Shown here one piece after another: positions 15,401 through 21,631 of a stretch of DNA of 21,631 bases. Position numbers and translations under genes: made by a program. The notes under the pieces are model-generated. The model saw only the letters and a program-made list of their open reading frames with translations, was not told the DNA's origin and made no database searches. The stretch is from a virus. The stretch's first letter is position 1. The number at the start of each line of letters is the position of its first letter. The stretch lies in IMG/VR virus record IMGVR_UViG_3300043470_000435, positions 1 through 21,631 of that record. The stretch is one strand, 5' to 3'.

Positions 15401-15827
15401 CTTGCCCTTTTGTAATCGCCACACCGGCCTTTACTTCGTGCTGTACTTTAGATACATAACCAGCACTTGTAACTGTGGCGTTAACCCAGGCGCTACCACT
15501 CCACTGTAATACCTGCCCAGTGGCCGCACTAGTAATGGTTACATCATTAAGCGCATCAATGGATGATGACGGGGTTAGGAAGTTCGGCGTGAAGTTATGC
15601 CATACGGGTACGGTATCCCCCTGCCGGAGGCCGTAGCGTAGCATTTGGTCGCTAGACGGAGAGGTGATGATTACATCCGAAAGCCCATCGAGGGGTAGTG
15701 AACCGACACTAATAGTGCCCCAATATGCAACACCTGAGCCGTCGGTGGACAACACCTGTCCGTTCGTTCCATCAACCATCGGAAGGGTGTACTCCGTGTT
15801 GACATTAATTTGAGATAAAAACTTCAT
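12486..15827 (-). CDS. large tail fibre protein with C-terminal Peptidase_S74 chaperone (1113 aa)
   Basis: The N-terminus (MKFLSQINVNTEYTLP, then DGTNGQVLSTDGSGVAYWG) is a start I associate with Bacteroidota and aquatic phage fibres, and is probably the virion-attachment end. It carries L-x-D-V-x-IT repeats, and a globular domain at about residues 115-240 (AGDAVWLGVDGALIFGL; HLVYIGVVTRKNANNG). Three copies of a S-A-x-F/V ... LTLTQ-x-D-x-GTVT module follow at about 335-365, 395-425 and 840-865, two of them running into DLDGRY. Knob-like modules end at WSSWKTVVDSENIG (about 600) and YQLWDSRDF (about 820). The last ~90 residues form a Peptidase_S74 chaperone, SSIRYKENV at about 1025 then EEIGLIAEDVAELFPEVV. 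The Ser-x4-Lys pair is kept, but the usual Asp after Ser is Ser here. The ATG at 15827 follows a terminator and one or two TAnnTTTG boxes, so this gene opens a fibre operon. Confidence 0.9.
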   Translation of the reverse strand: MKFLSQINVNTEYTLPMVDGTNGQVLSTDGSGVAYWGTISVGSLPLDGLSDVIITSPSSDQMLRYGLRQGDTVPVWHNFTPNFLTPSSSIDALNDVTITSAATGQVLQWSGSAWVNATVTSAGYVSKVQHEVKAGVAITKGQALYVTGADGTNMVVGKASNVSEAMSSKTIGLAAASAAVNGKFFVITEGLIDGLNTSSAEAGDAVWLGVDGALIFGLTNKPVAPAHLVYIGVVTRKNANNGEIFVSVQNGFELNELHDVLINGVSAGQLIRRDSDGLWKNWTPNFLTSLPAHNHNDIYYTESEIDSLFAGETEIDGYNRGAWDVAYNDKINSASFSTTTGVLTLTQQDTGTVTVDLDGRYLESYTETDPTVPSHVKSITATNISNWNDAVNDSIRSASFNTSNGVLTLTQVDLGTVTVDLDGRYITSETDSQTLTWTKATSSIAISNGNSVTLEGLATETFVQSQGYITGISFANVSSKPTTIAGYGITDAITTANIGSQSVLYADSSGNSNLLKSLGSYVWSSSTNGRDFQQGLQVSFVSNNEGYQSYGSVVRVHTYPNDGASAELYFPYSEQYGGNSMQYRLGLYPNAGWSSWKTVVDSENIGEYALTSLPAHNHDDRYYTETESDARYPLSRGTLGTTTNVGDATGFGNNLASGTYTRNYVGHSGQVWVSHDTGGSTGNFALEVTYYGAMYVHTNVDSSSWVTKQIWTSDTFANNSSNWNTAFGWGNHAGANYIVRGSTQSPGSWPEATKFQSSGDIGTETSSAHSLQIYSAEGNDAFMAFHISNDFAVFFGLDNTTNRLYTGGWSDGNNKYQLWDSRDFTSTNVSNWNTAYNDRISSATVTGTTTKTLTLTQGDGGTVTASWTDYDTDNDAQQLTWDKPSITLSISNGNSIALEGLATEEFVTGQGYITGSYLPLSGGTLSGAVVVNLGNVSSDTVAFKVGGPANYDSLTIGMEDTPDYDAFIASFGNDIRFYSGKGVATENHSFYWFTSKAGTAQHSVVAMQLDHNQNLTIGGTFTEQSSIRYKENVKSIPSVSQKVEKLDAVSYNKIGNKEEEIGLIAEDVAELFPEVVKYDNEGRPDGVNYSRLSVILLKAVQELTERVNKLENK

Positions 15828-15834
15828 AGTTTAC

Positions 15835-15861
15835 CAAACTTATACAGCATAAGCAAAAGTA
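15835..15861 (-). promoter_or_regulatory. promoter(s) of the fibre operon, TACTTTTG and TAAGTTTG
   Basis: Two minus-strand boxes match TAnnTTTG: TACTTTTG at 15854-15861 and TAAGTTTG at 15835-15842. The first is the better placed: a TTG at 15880-15882 lies 18 nt upstream of it, inside the loop region of the preceding terminator, and its leader would be about 20 nt. The second would leave almost no leader. Confidence 0.6.
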
Positions 15862-15893
15862 CAAAATAAAAGAGGGGGCCAATGCCCCCCCCC
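15862..15893 (-). terminator. intrinsic terminator after the 385-aa gene
   Basis: On the minus strand GGGGGC pairs with GCCCCC around a four-base loop (15880-15883), followed by TCTTTTATTTTG. A run of nine C on the plus strand (15885-15893) is one arm. It separates the baseplate-type genes from the fibre operon. Confidence 0.8.
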
Positions 15894-15922
15894 TTCTTTG
15901 CTTAGCTATTGGCAATTAATTG

Positions 15923-17080
15923 TTATGAGGCAGGAGCGTCACCCTCTACTGAGCCAGCTACCGTATCACCAGTGCGCTTTGATGCTTGTAATACAACGTA
16001 GTGTGTGTTGTCCGTTACCGCCCCACCGAATGTAACTACAACGGTATTAACTGTGGGTCTGGTAATATCAACAATAACAGTCTCTTGGGTTGCGTATGCA
16101 ATAACCTCAGCCATAACAGCCTTAGTTCCAAAGTTGTGAGTAACCGTGTATGCGTTAGCGGCCTTTGATACATTACCCTGAGCGTCGTCAAGTGAGAAGT
16201 GTATGGGAAGACCGAGATAGTTAGCAACCGCAGTAAACGTAGCCAAGCGAAGAACTCCAGCTTGACCACTTGCATTGCTCTGCATAATGAAGTGGTCGGT
16301 CGTTGTTCCACTCGGGGTTAGTGAAGGTAGGCTACCGACGTGCAATGGCTGGTCAACCGTAGTAAATCGGTCGTTTGCCTCTTCCCATAGGAACGATACG
16401 GCGGCTGAGCTACCTCGCTTTACGGAGAATCCACCATTTTCAGTCGGGGCGGTGCCCGCCGCGATGTCAGAGTTCAGCAAGATGATGCTGTCCCCGATGT
16501 TTACCTCGTTTGAGTTAACACTTGTTGTGGTACCGTTTACTGTAAGGTTACCACTGATTACCGTATTTTCTGCGTCGATGGTTACAGTGTATGACGTTCC
16601 ACCTCCCTGAAGAGCTACGGCCTCCTGTAGAACCTTAGCATCCTCAAGTTGAGTGCTAGCGTCATTCCACATCATCAGCCTTCCCTGTGAGAGACCGGTG
16701 GCGTTCTTGAACCTTACGTTGTCCCCAGTGATTTCAAGGCCATCGCTTACACCTATATTCAGGATTCCAGTGGTGGTGCCGTCCCAAGTAAGACCATTAC
16801 CCGCAATGGTTGAAGCAACGCTGATGGTTATCTCCCCGTCACTACCGCCGCCGGTGAGGCCAACCCCAGCCGTTACGCTGCGGATGTCGCCGGTGATGTC
16901 GTGCCATCCGGTACCGTCGTAGTATTTTATTTTGTTAACCGTAGAATCGTATACAATTCTACCGGTGTAAAGAGCACCTCCTGCTAATCCAGTAATCTGC
17001 GAGGTGGATAGGTGCTCAGGACGGAGACCTAATGCTGGGAATCCGTTGAGCTGGAGGGAGACTAAATGACTTAGTGCCAT
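15923..17080 (-). CDS. tail fibre/baseplate structural protein (385 aa)
   Basis: This is a beta-rich structural protein. Residues 1-60 contain a short virion-attachment-like start (MALSHLVSLQLNGFPALGLR) and YDSTVNKIKYYDGTGWHDI. Residues ~65-120 are Gly/Thr repeats typical of fibre shafts (VGLTGGGSDGEITISV). Residues ~175-240 carry a module frequent in phage fibres: NLTVNGTTTSVNSNEVNIGD, SIILLNSD and GGFSVKRGSSAAVSFLWEE. The C-terminal part has TVTHNFGTKAVMAEVIAY followed by a beta stretch, similar in plan to the 108-aa protein encoded just before it. It lies 7 nt after that gene and ends before a strong terminator. No enzyme motif was seen. It could join the fibres to the baseplate or be a short side fibre. 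Confidence 0.85.
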   Translation of the reverse strand: MALSHLVSLQLNGFPALGLRPEHLSTSQITGLAGGALYTGRIVYDSTVNKIKYYDGTGWHDITGDIRSVTAGVGLTGGGSDGEITISVASTIAGNGLTWDGTTTGILNIGVSDGLEITGDNVRFKNATGLSQGRLMMWNDASTQLEDAKVLQEAVALQGGGTSYTVTIDAENTVISGNLTVNGTTTSVNSNEVNIGDSIILLNSDIAAGTAPTENGGFSVKRGSSAAVSFLWEEANDRFTTVDQPLHVGSLPSLTPSGTTTDHFIMQSNASGQAGVLRLATFTAVANYLGLPIHFSLDDAQGNVSKAANAYTVTHNFGTKAVMAEVIAYATQETVIVDITRPTVNTVVVTFGGAVTDNTHYVVLQASKRTGDTVAGSVEGDAPAS

Positions 17081-17087
17081 ATCATTT

Positions 17088-17414
17088 TTAGTTTAGGTAC
17101 GCCTTCCCGCTGAATGGGTCGACGAAGGTTATGGTTAGGGTGTTTAAGGAGTTATATTGGAGGTCTCCAATAACAACATTTTCTGTGGAATCAACAACGA
17201 CAGCCACTGGCTTCTTGCCTAGATTGTGCGTTATGACCCATACCGCCGATGGCATATTTTGCTCATAGACAAAGTGAGCATCTCCGCCGCCTCCGGTGAC
17301 GCCCTTGACGGACATAGAGGTAGTGGGCCTTGGTATGACAATAGTATTCTGTAGCGTCGGTTGTTTGACGCTTACATTGATTTGTTCACCGCTATTTATG
17401 GATATATCGCTCAT
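17088..17414 (-). CDS. small baseplate/fibre protein with ITHNLG module (108 aa)
   Basis: The protein has 108 residues. The N-terminal ~40 residues are a beta-type stretch with a Gly run (GVTGGGGDAHFVYEQNMPS). The rest is the module VWVITHNLGKKPVAVVVDS ... FVDPFSGKAYLN, which is widespread at the ends of phage tail and fibre proteins and probably forms a small beta domain. A diverged copy is seen in the C-terminal part of the 385-aa protein (TVTHNFGTKAVMAEVI). Its ATG overlaps the stop of the 119-aa gene (ATGA), so the two are probably translated together. A role in tail tip or baseplate is inferred from the module and from neighbours. Confidence 0.85.
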   Translation of the reverse strand: MSDISINSGEQINVSVKQPTLQNTIVIPRPTTSMSVKGVTGGGGDAHFVYEQNMPSAVWVITHNLGKKPVAVVVDSTENVVIGDLQYNSLNTLTITFVDPFSGKAYLN

Positions 17415-17770
17415 ATCGTAACGTCCTCATTTACTTTGAATATACCATAGAGCCACGTCTTCACGGCGCCGGCGTTGGTGCTCTGTAGGTCATATACATA
17501 TAAACCCCCTTCGATACCCGCCATAGTTGCGGGGGGCGCGGTGATGGTTAGTACACCTAAGTTGGTGCCGTTGTAGGTGAATAAGCTATCCTCGACGATT
17601 GCTGATGCCGAAGTGTCGGTCTCCCTTACGTCGAGCTTCCAGGTGTATCCGGTCAGGTTTATCACCACGCCGGCATCGTCCTTGAACGTAAGCTCAAGAC
17701 GGAATGAGTCCCCCTTGCGACAGGTAATATCGACTCTTTGTGCTGTATCTAGATTAATCTGGGCTGCCAT
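17411..17770 (-). CDS. BppU-like small baseplate/tail protein, Ig-like fold (119 aa)
   Basis: The 119-residue product contains RKGDSFRLELTFKDDAGVV followed by NLTGYTWKLDVRE and a C-terminal YVYDLQSTNAGAVKTWLYG-type strand pair. This pattern, a KGD-[ST]-F start and a LxGYTWxxxVR centre, is known from BppU/baseplate upper protein N-domains and from many small tail proteins. It probably anchors receptor-binding proteins to the tail. The ATG at 17770 is 4 nt after a TATATTTG box, so a near-leaderless message is possible, and the gene could also be read from the portal transcript since the gap is only 17 nt. Its stop overlaps the next start. Function is inferred from fold-type motif and gene order. 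Confidence 0.8.
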   Translation of the reverse strand: MAAQINLDTAQRVDITCRKGDSFRLELTFKDDAGVVINLTGYTWKLDVRETDTSASAIVEDSLFTYNGTNLGVLTITAPPATMAGIEGGLYVYDLQSTNAGAVKTWLYGIFKVNEDVTI

Positions 17771-17774
17771 AGTG

Positions 17775-17782
17775 CAAATATA
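17775..17782 (-). promoter_or_regulatory. promoter of the baseplate-type genes, -7 box TATATTTG
   Basis: The minus strand reads TTGGTATATTTGCA, sharing this core with the boxes before the portal gene and the gene at 639. Only CACT separates the box from the ATG at 17770, so transcription would begin at or next to the start codon. A TTG lies 16 nt upstream, slightly short of the usual spacing. Confidence 0.6.
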
Positions 17783-17787
17783 CCAAC

Positions 17788-20220
17788 TTATTGATTGCCA
17801 AGAATTTGAGACATCAGGTCCTGCTGCTCGTCGGTTAGCTCGCCTCGCTCGCCCTTACGCTGTGATATCAGCTTGGATTGCTCGACGGCCTGCTTCTTAA
17901 CGCGGGAGTCCTTGGCCTGCTCACGCTGACCTTCTACGTTCATACGGAAATCACGCTCCTCTTGGTTTACCGCCATACGGGATTCACCCTCAGCCTTGGC
18001 GAGTTCTATCTTAAGTTGGTATTCCCGCTCAAGCAACTGCATCTTAATCTGAGACTCTAGGTTTAACCTCTGCATCTCAAGCTGTGACTTAACTTCCTCG
18101 GTCTGCGCCGCAGCCTGCGCGGACGCCTGAACCGATTGCTGGTTCATCTGCGACTGCATCTGGCTGTTCTGTGCGGCGATGTCTTGCTTTTGCTTGATAC
18201 GCTTCTTACGGCGTACCACAAGTAGCTGCTCGGCTTGGTCGACGTCCTTGAGCCTACGGATGGACATAGCGTCCTCTAGGTCAATCTCTCCCTGCCCCAG
18301 CGACTGCTGGATGTTAGCCTCAAGATACATCTTATCGGAATCCGACATCTCAGGTACCACACGCACACCGAAGTTATACATAGGTAGGTCGCGGAATGAT
18401 GCCAGTACATCCATATTGGATTTACCGATGGCGTTCTCGTACACGCGGTATATCACGGACTGAGGCGGCATAATCTGCATACACTTCACTATGTACTCCA
18501 CCACCTTCTTGTACAGCATCATAGATGCGTGGGTGATGTCGTACGTTGCGTTGTTGGATGCCTCGATGGCCTGCTGGCGTACACCAACCAATGCGTCACC
18601 CTTGGGGGTGGATGCGTCGACGACCTCGTTGATACCGGTGGCGTCGCGAATCATACGCAGATAGTGGTTATATATACCCACGTATGACTCAATGTTACGG
18701 ATGGCGTTGCCAATCTCGCGAATCGGTGGGTTCTGGAAGCCTCCCTCTGGGTTTTTGGAGCGGTAGTAGAATATACCCGTCTGTTCGTAGATATCTTGTA
18801 TCTCAAGCGGTTGGAGGTCTCCTCCCTGTCCTAGCTGTACGTTCTCGAGTCCCTCGATATCGATGATAAGCCCGTCCGGCTTAGCCTTGGCTACGGACTG
18901 CTGAATCTTCAGGTGGGTAATCTGCAACTGGTCGGCGAATCCTACGATGCCGCTAACCATAGACTTAGGAATCATCCGGCGCATATTCACGGCCACGGCG
19001 CTGTACGACAGGCGTGTCCTTGTGATATCGTGGATGTTACGGGGCTGGTTGTGCTTCATCCCATACCCGTATAGCTTGTCGGTTCCCACGATGAAGCTGC
19101 CCCCGTATAGGGTGACGAACGACATACGCGTGGGCTTGCGGTCGAATACGCTCTCCTTGGGTGGCTGATATGCCATACCCTTATAGTAGAAGCCTACGTT
19201 GCCGAAGCGTGATTCCTTGGACTCATAGAACACATCGTCAACGGATAGGAACTCGAAGTCCATAACCTCCACGATGTATTCGTCGTATCCGAAGATGGTA
19301 CGTTGAAGGTTTCTATCGTAGTATGAGTGAGATAGCTTGTTGGGGTCGTTGGCGTACTTATTCTGTACGTTACGTGCCATCTGCGTGTATTCTTCCTCGG
19401 TGAACTCATCGCCGGCGAGGCGTCGTAGCTCAGAGATAGTCAGTCGCTTAACGTGACCCGCGTAGGTCAGGTCATTCATCAGGGGGTCCTCGGTGTACGA
19501 GTGGATGAAGTATGCGGGGTCAACGTATTTAGCGACTAGACCATAGTTGGGGTCGTAATCGGTCTTAGTGACTCCCATACCCACCGATACTAGGTCGGTG
19601 ACGGCACGGCGGTGGATGGTGTGGTTGTATTCGTTCCACTCTAGCGTTAGGTTGGCGGCAATCTGCGCGGCAATCTCAGCGTTGGTCTTGACGTTGGAGG
19701 CAAGGAAGATTTCAGCCTCCTCGGGGGTGTCGGGAATCTGCTCTAGGTTAGTCCCGATATCGAGTCCAGCCATCTGAGCCTGCTGGAGCATATCCTTATT
19801 GTCGACGTTAAACTTTACCTCCGCCTTCTTGCGCTCCTTCTCTGTGATACTAAGTGGGTCGATTGCTTCGACGTTGGGGTATGGGTTCTTAGATAGAATC
19901 TTATTGACGACAATCTTAACGAACTTAGGGATGATGGGTACCGGTGACCAGTCAATGTTCAACAGTGTACCGTCGCCATTGTTGGGGTCAAGCGAGTTTA
20001 GAATCTGTTTGTATATCTTAGTATCCTGCGTTCCGTTAGCGTAGTCGCGGTATCGTTCAAACTCATCGAGGCGACGCCTAAAAATACTTCCGTGGTCATC
20101 CGTATGACCCCACTGCGACTCGATGGCCCTGGCGTACTTAAGCCCATAGGACTTAGCCGACTTTGCCTCGGTAGATGCTAACGGGTCAGGGAAGTTACCC
20201 TGCTTATTATTTTTTTCCAT
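17788..20220 (-). CDS. portal protein
   Basis: The 810-residue product starts at ATG 20220 (MEKNNKQGNFPDP). Its probable role is the twelve-part ring through which DNA enters and leaves the head. An N-terminal helical region has FERYRDYANGTQDTKIYKQ, then LNIDWSPVPIIPKFVKIVVN at about residues 87-106. The central part has the stem/wing-like region VSVGMGVTKTDYDPNYG and, near residue 527, RDATGINEVVDASTPKGDAL, typical of portal clip/crown borders. From about residue 660 to the end it is a long, charged, Gln/Glu/Lys-rich coil, which accounts for the large size. The whole recalls portals of Crassvirales and related Bacteroidota phages, by memory. A longer frame from TTG 20250 would begin inside the -7 box, so it was rejected. 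The gene follows TerL by 54 nt. Confidence 0.87.
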   Translation of the reverse strand: MEKNNKQGNFPDPLASTEAKSAKSYGLKYARAIESQWGHTDDHGSIFRRRLDEFERYRDYANGTQDTKIYKQILNSLDPNNGDGTLLNIDWSPVPIIPKFVKIVVNKILSKNPYPNVEAIDPLSITEKERKKAEVKFNVDNKDMLQQAQMAGLDIGTNLEQIPDTPEEAEIFLASNVKTNAEIAAQIAANLTLEWNEYNHTIHRRAVTDLVSVGMGVTKTDYDPNYGLVAKYVDPAYFIHSYTEDPLMNDLTYAGHVKRLTISELRRLAGDEFTEEEYTQMARNVQNKYANDPNKLSHSYYDRNLQRTIFGYDEYIVEVMDFEFLSVDDVFYESKESRFGNVGFYYKGMAYQPPKESVFDRKPTRMSFVTLYGGSFIVGTDKLYGYGMKHNQPRNIHDITRTRLSYSAVAVNMRRMIPKSMVSGIVGFADQLQITHLKIQQSVAKAKPDGLIIDIEGLENVQLGQGGDLQPLEIQDIYEQTGIFYYRSKNPEGGFQNPPIREIGNAIRNIESYVGIYNHYLRMIRDATGINEVVDASTPKGDALVGVRQQAIEASNNATYDITHASMMLYKKVVEYIVKCMQIMPPQSVIYRVYENAIGKSNMDVLASFRDLPMYNFGVRVVPEMSDSDKMYLEANIQQSLGQGEIDLEDAMSIRRLKDVDQAEQLLVVRRKKRIKQKQDIAAQNSQMQSQMNQQSVQASAQAAAQTEEVKSQLEMQRLNLESQIKMQLLEREYQLKIELAKAEGESRMAVNQEERDFRMNVEGQREQAKDSRVKKQAVEQSKLISQRKGERGELTDEQQDLMSQILGNQ

Positions 20221-20247
20221 ACCTATTGTTTGTCCCCAGTTTATATG

Positions 20248-20255
20248 CAAATATA
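20248..20255 (-). promoter_or_regulatory. portal promoter, -7 box TATATTTG in a repeated extended block
   Basis: The minus strand reads TATATTTG 27 nt before the portal ATG. The surrounding block 20239-20262 matches 648-670 except for one extra base. At the -33 distance only GTTAGG is seen, a partial match to TTG. No terminator is seen between the TerL stop and this promoter. Confidence 0.7.
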
Positions 20256-20274
20256 CCCAATAATATGTTGTCGC

Positions 20275-21631
20275 CTAACGACTTACATCCTTGAATCTTC
20301 TGAGGAATACTTTGTTCGACATATCGGACGTCTTCCGCTCCTGTTTTACCTTCTGTGCGGCAAGCAATGCGAGGCCTGAACTGATGGTTAAGTCAAACTT
20401 AGTCCTATCGTCGATGCGGTATCCTATCCAGTCCTCCAGTGTTCTATCGAGGTACATCCTCCCATAATCACCGCTCTCTGAGTCCATACCCACGTGTTCG
20501 TGAATATACGCCTCAATAGCTTGCGCGTGGGACTGTATCACGTCCTGTGAGTTGGATGGTATACCCTTGGTCTTTACGTTGGAGTGTGAGCCCGGAGCCT
20601 TCAGATGTTCGGGTCTATCCATAATATATCCATCGTAACCCCTTGATTCGAAATATCTTACTATCCCGTATTTGTTATTCTCAATAAGGAGCGAATAACC
20701 GTAGAATACCGCCGCCATAAGTATATCCTCGTAGAATATACGCGCGAGCGGTGGGCGGTTAGCATATTCGGCCACGAACATATTCGATGGGAAGCTCATA
20801 TTGAACTTGTTGTATATATGGCAGGCGCCCTTGGACCCTCTGCCGTCCATCGTATTATCGATGTCATAGGAGTCAACGCCTCCGGTGCCTATGTGGTCGT
20901 TACCGGGGTATATCTTCCCCTGCTCCTTACGTTGATTGTTTCTCACCTCGTCGGGCGGAAGCCAGGCCACGGTCCACCTTCCGTTATCGTCGGGGTTCCA
21001 TAGCACCTTAGTATCCGGCTTGCCGTCCTCCCACACGAAGTTACCCTTGATGACTGGGGATGGGTACATCTCCCTGTTATGCTGCAACTGTTCGTATATC
21101 CTCCCCACGTTGAAGTGCGATGACTTGGTGGAGTCGCGGAACGCTTCCTCCTCGCTCCACGGGAACTGGCGTATCACCTCATTGAGCTCATAGGGGTCGT
21201 GCATCAGCGCTTTGCGCTCGTTCGATAGGAACGTCTTAGCGCCGATTGATGTGACGTCGCCGTCCATAGTAAGCTCGGGCTCCTTGGGGTCCTCGATGAT
21301 TGGCATACCATAGATATCGAAGAAACCCTCAAGCGCCTCGTATGATGGGATGAACAGTTTATATAGCCCGCTCTTTGTCCTCCCGTTCTCGTTGCGGCGC
21401 GTGGGGTCGGAGTCATAGTATAGCTTCCTGTAGTTGGCGCCCCCCTTATCCAGCGGGTTTACCGTGGAGCCCACCATAGCCTTGCCTACTATTTTCTTAC
21501 CTACCAGAAGACACGTGCGGTGCACCCTCCAGACCTCGTTTATATCCAACGGGTTCTCCCACTTACCGGCCTCATCGAGGTATAGGTAGTGCAGCTTCTC
21601 ACCGTCATAGGCGTTGGCGACGGAGTTCTTC
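20275..21631 (-). CDS. terL: terminase large subunit, C-terminal part (5' end cut by window)
   Basis: The frame is open to the window end, leaving 451 residues visible; the N-terminus with the Walker A motif lies outside. The visible start holds a Walker B-type segment, LHYLYLDEAGKW (about residues 13-24), hydrophobic residues then Asp-Glu, followed by AMVGSTVNP (about 51-59), the position of the coupling motif. The second half is the headful nuclease type: GTGGVDSYDID near 250 offers the first metal-binding Asp, VAEYANRPP follows, and DDRTKFDLTISSGLALLAAQ near 405-425 offers the last acidic residue of an RNase H-like fold. It would drive ATP-dependent DNA packaging at the portal, encoded next. 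It sits first in the block, with the portal 54 nt downstream. The wording of the C-terminal motif recalls Bacteroidota phage terminases. Confidence 0.87.
   Translation of the reverse strand, partial: KNSVANAYDGEKLHYLYLDEAGKWENPLDINEVWRVHRTCLLVGKKIVGKAMVGSTVNPLDKGGANYRKLYYDSDPTRRNENGRTKSGLYKLFIPSYEALEGFFDIYGMPIIEDPKEPELTMDGDVTSIGAKTFLSNERKALMHDPYELNEVIRQFPWSEEEAFRDSTKSSHFNVGRIYEQLQHNREMYPSPVIKGNFVWEDGKPDTKVLWNPDDNGRWTVAWLPPDEVRNNQRKEQGKIYPGNDHIGTGGVDSYDIDNTMDGRGSKGACHIYNKFNMSFPSNMFVAEYANRPPLARIFYEDILMAAVFYGYSLLIENNKYGIVRYFESRGYDGYIMDRPEHLKAPGSHSNVKTKGIPSNSQDVIQSHAQAIEAYIHEHVGMDSESGDYGRMYLDRTLEDWIGYRIDDRTKFDLTISSGLALLAAQKVKQERKTSDMSNKVFLRRFKDVSR

Noticed and set aside
15166-15459. 97-codon plus-strand open frame opposite the 1113-aa fibre
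   Set aside because: Antisense shadow of a beta-rich coding region with no promoter or recognisable content.
15885-15893. Run of nine C as a possible sequencing or slippage error
   Set aside because: It is one arm of a noncoding terminator, so no frame depends on its exact length.
20221-20250. Ten extra N-terminal residues on the portal from TTG 20250
   Set aside because: The TTG is part of the TATATTTG box, so it would not be within the message from that promoter; ATG 20220 is preferred.

Overview
This window looks like about 21.6 kb from the structural half of a tailed double-stranded DNA phage (Caudoviricetes). It carries the end of a large terminase subunit, a portal protein, fibre and baseplate-type proteins, a probable lysis cluster, a probable scaffold and a major capsid protein. 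The host is most likely a member of the Bacteroidota, probably a flavobacterium. Two things seen in the sequence support this. The gaps between genes repeatedly carry the Bacteroidota -7 promoter box TAnnTTTG, with A/T-rich leaders and no Shine-Dalgarno sequence. Two small proteins also have flavobacterial-style signal peptides ending in FAQ or YSQ. The terminase, portal and capsid proteins recall Crassvirales and uncultured aquatic Bacteroidota phages, but that is from memory and was not checked by search. Layout, read in the direction of transcription: every gene but one is on the minus strand, so the order runs from high to low coordinates. (1) Packaging: C-terminal two thirds or so of TerL (20275-21631, cut by the window end), then the portal (17788-20220). 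(2) Adsorption: a BppU-like small protein, a 108-aa ITHNLG-module protein, a 385-aa fibre/baseplate protein, two giant fibres of 1113 and 1652 aa that both end in a Peptidase_S74 intramolecular chaperone, a 131-aa Cys-ended accessory protein and a 126-aa protein. (3) An 89-aa coiled-coil protein, then a tightly overlapping set of four small membrane or exported proteins that looks like holin plus spanins, followed by a very basic 94-aa protein and a charged 96-aa protein. (4) One plus-strand gene (4278-4598) with its own promoter, signal peptide and terminator, a typical moron cassette. (5) Head: scaffold-like protein (3001-4173), major capsid protein (1633-2973), a 279-aa protein and the start of another structural-type protein (1-639, cut by the window start). 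Transcription units are punctuated by G5-6/C5-6 hairpins with U tracts; three of these on the minus strand lie immediately before a TAnnTTTG promoter. Within units, genes are packed with ATGA, TGATG or 17- to 89-nt overlaps, which suggests coupled translation. Placing about 13 kb of fibre, lysis and moron genes between portal and scaffold/capsid is unusual. No tRNA, CRISPR array, integrase, transposase, endolysin, tail tube or tape-measure gene was seen. No stretch longer than about 105 bases lacks a gene.
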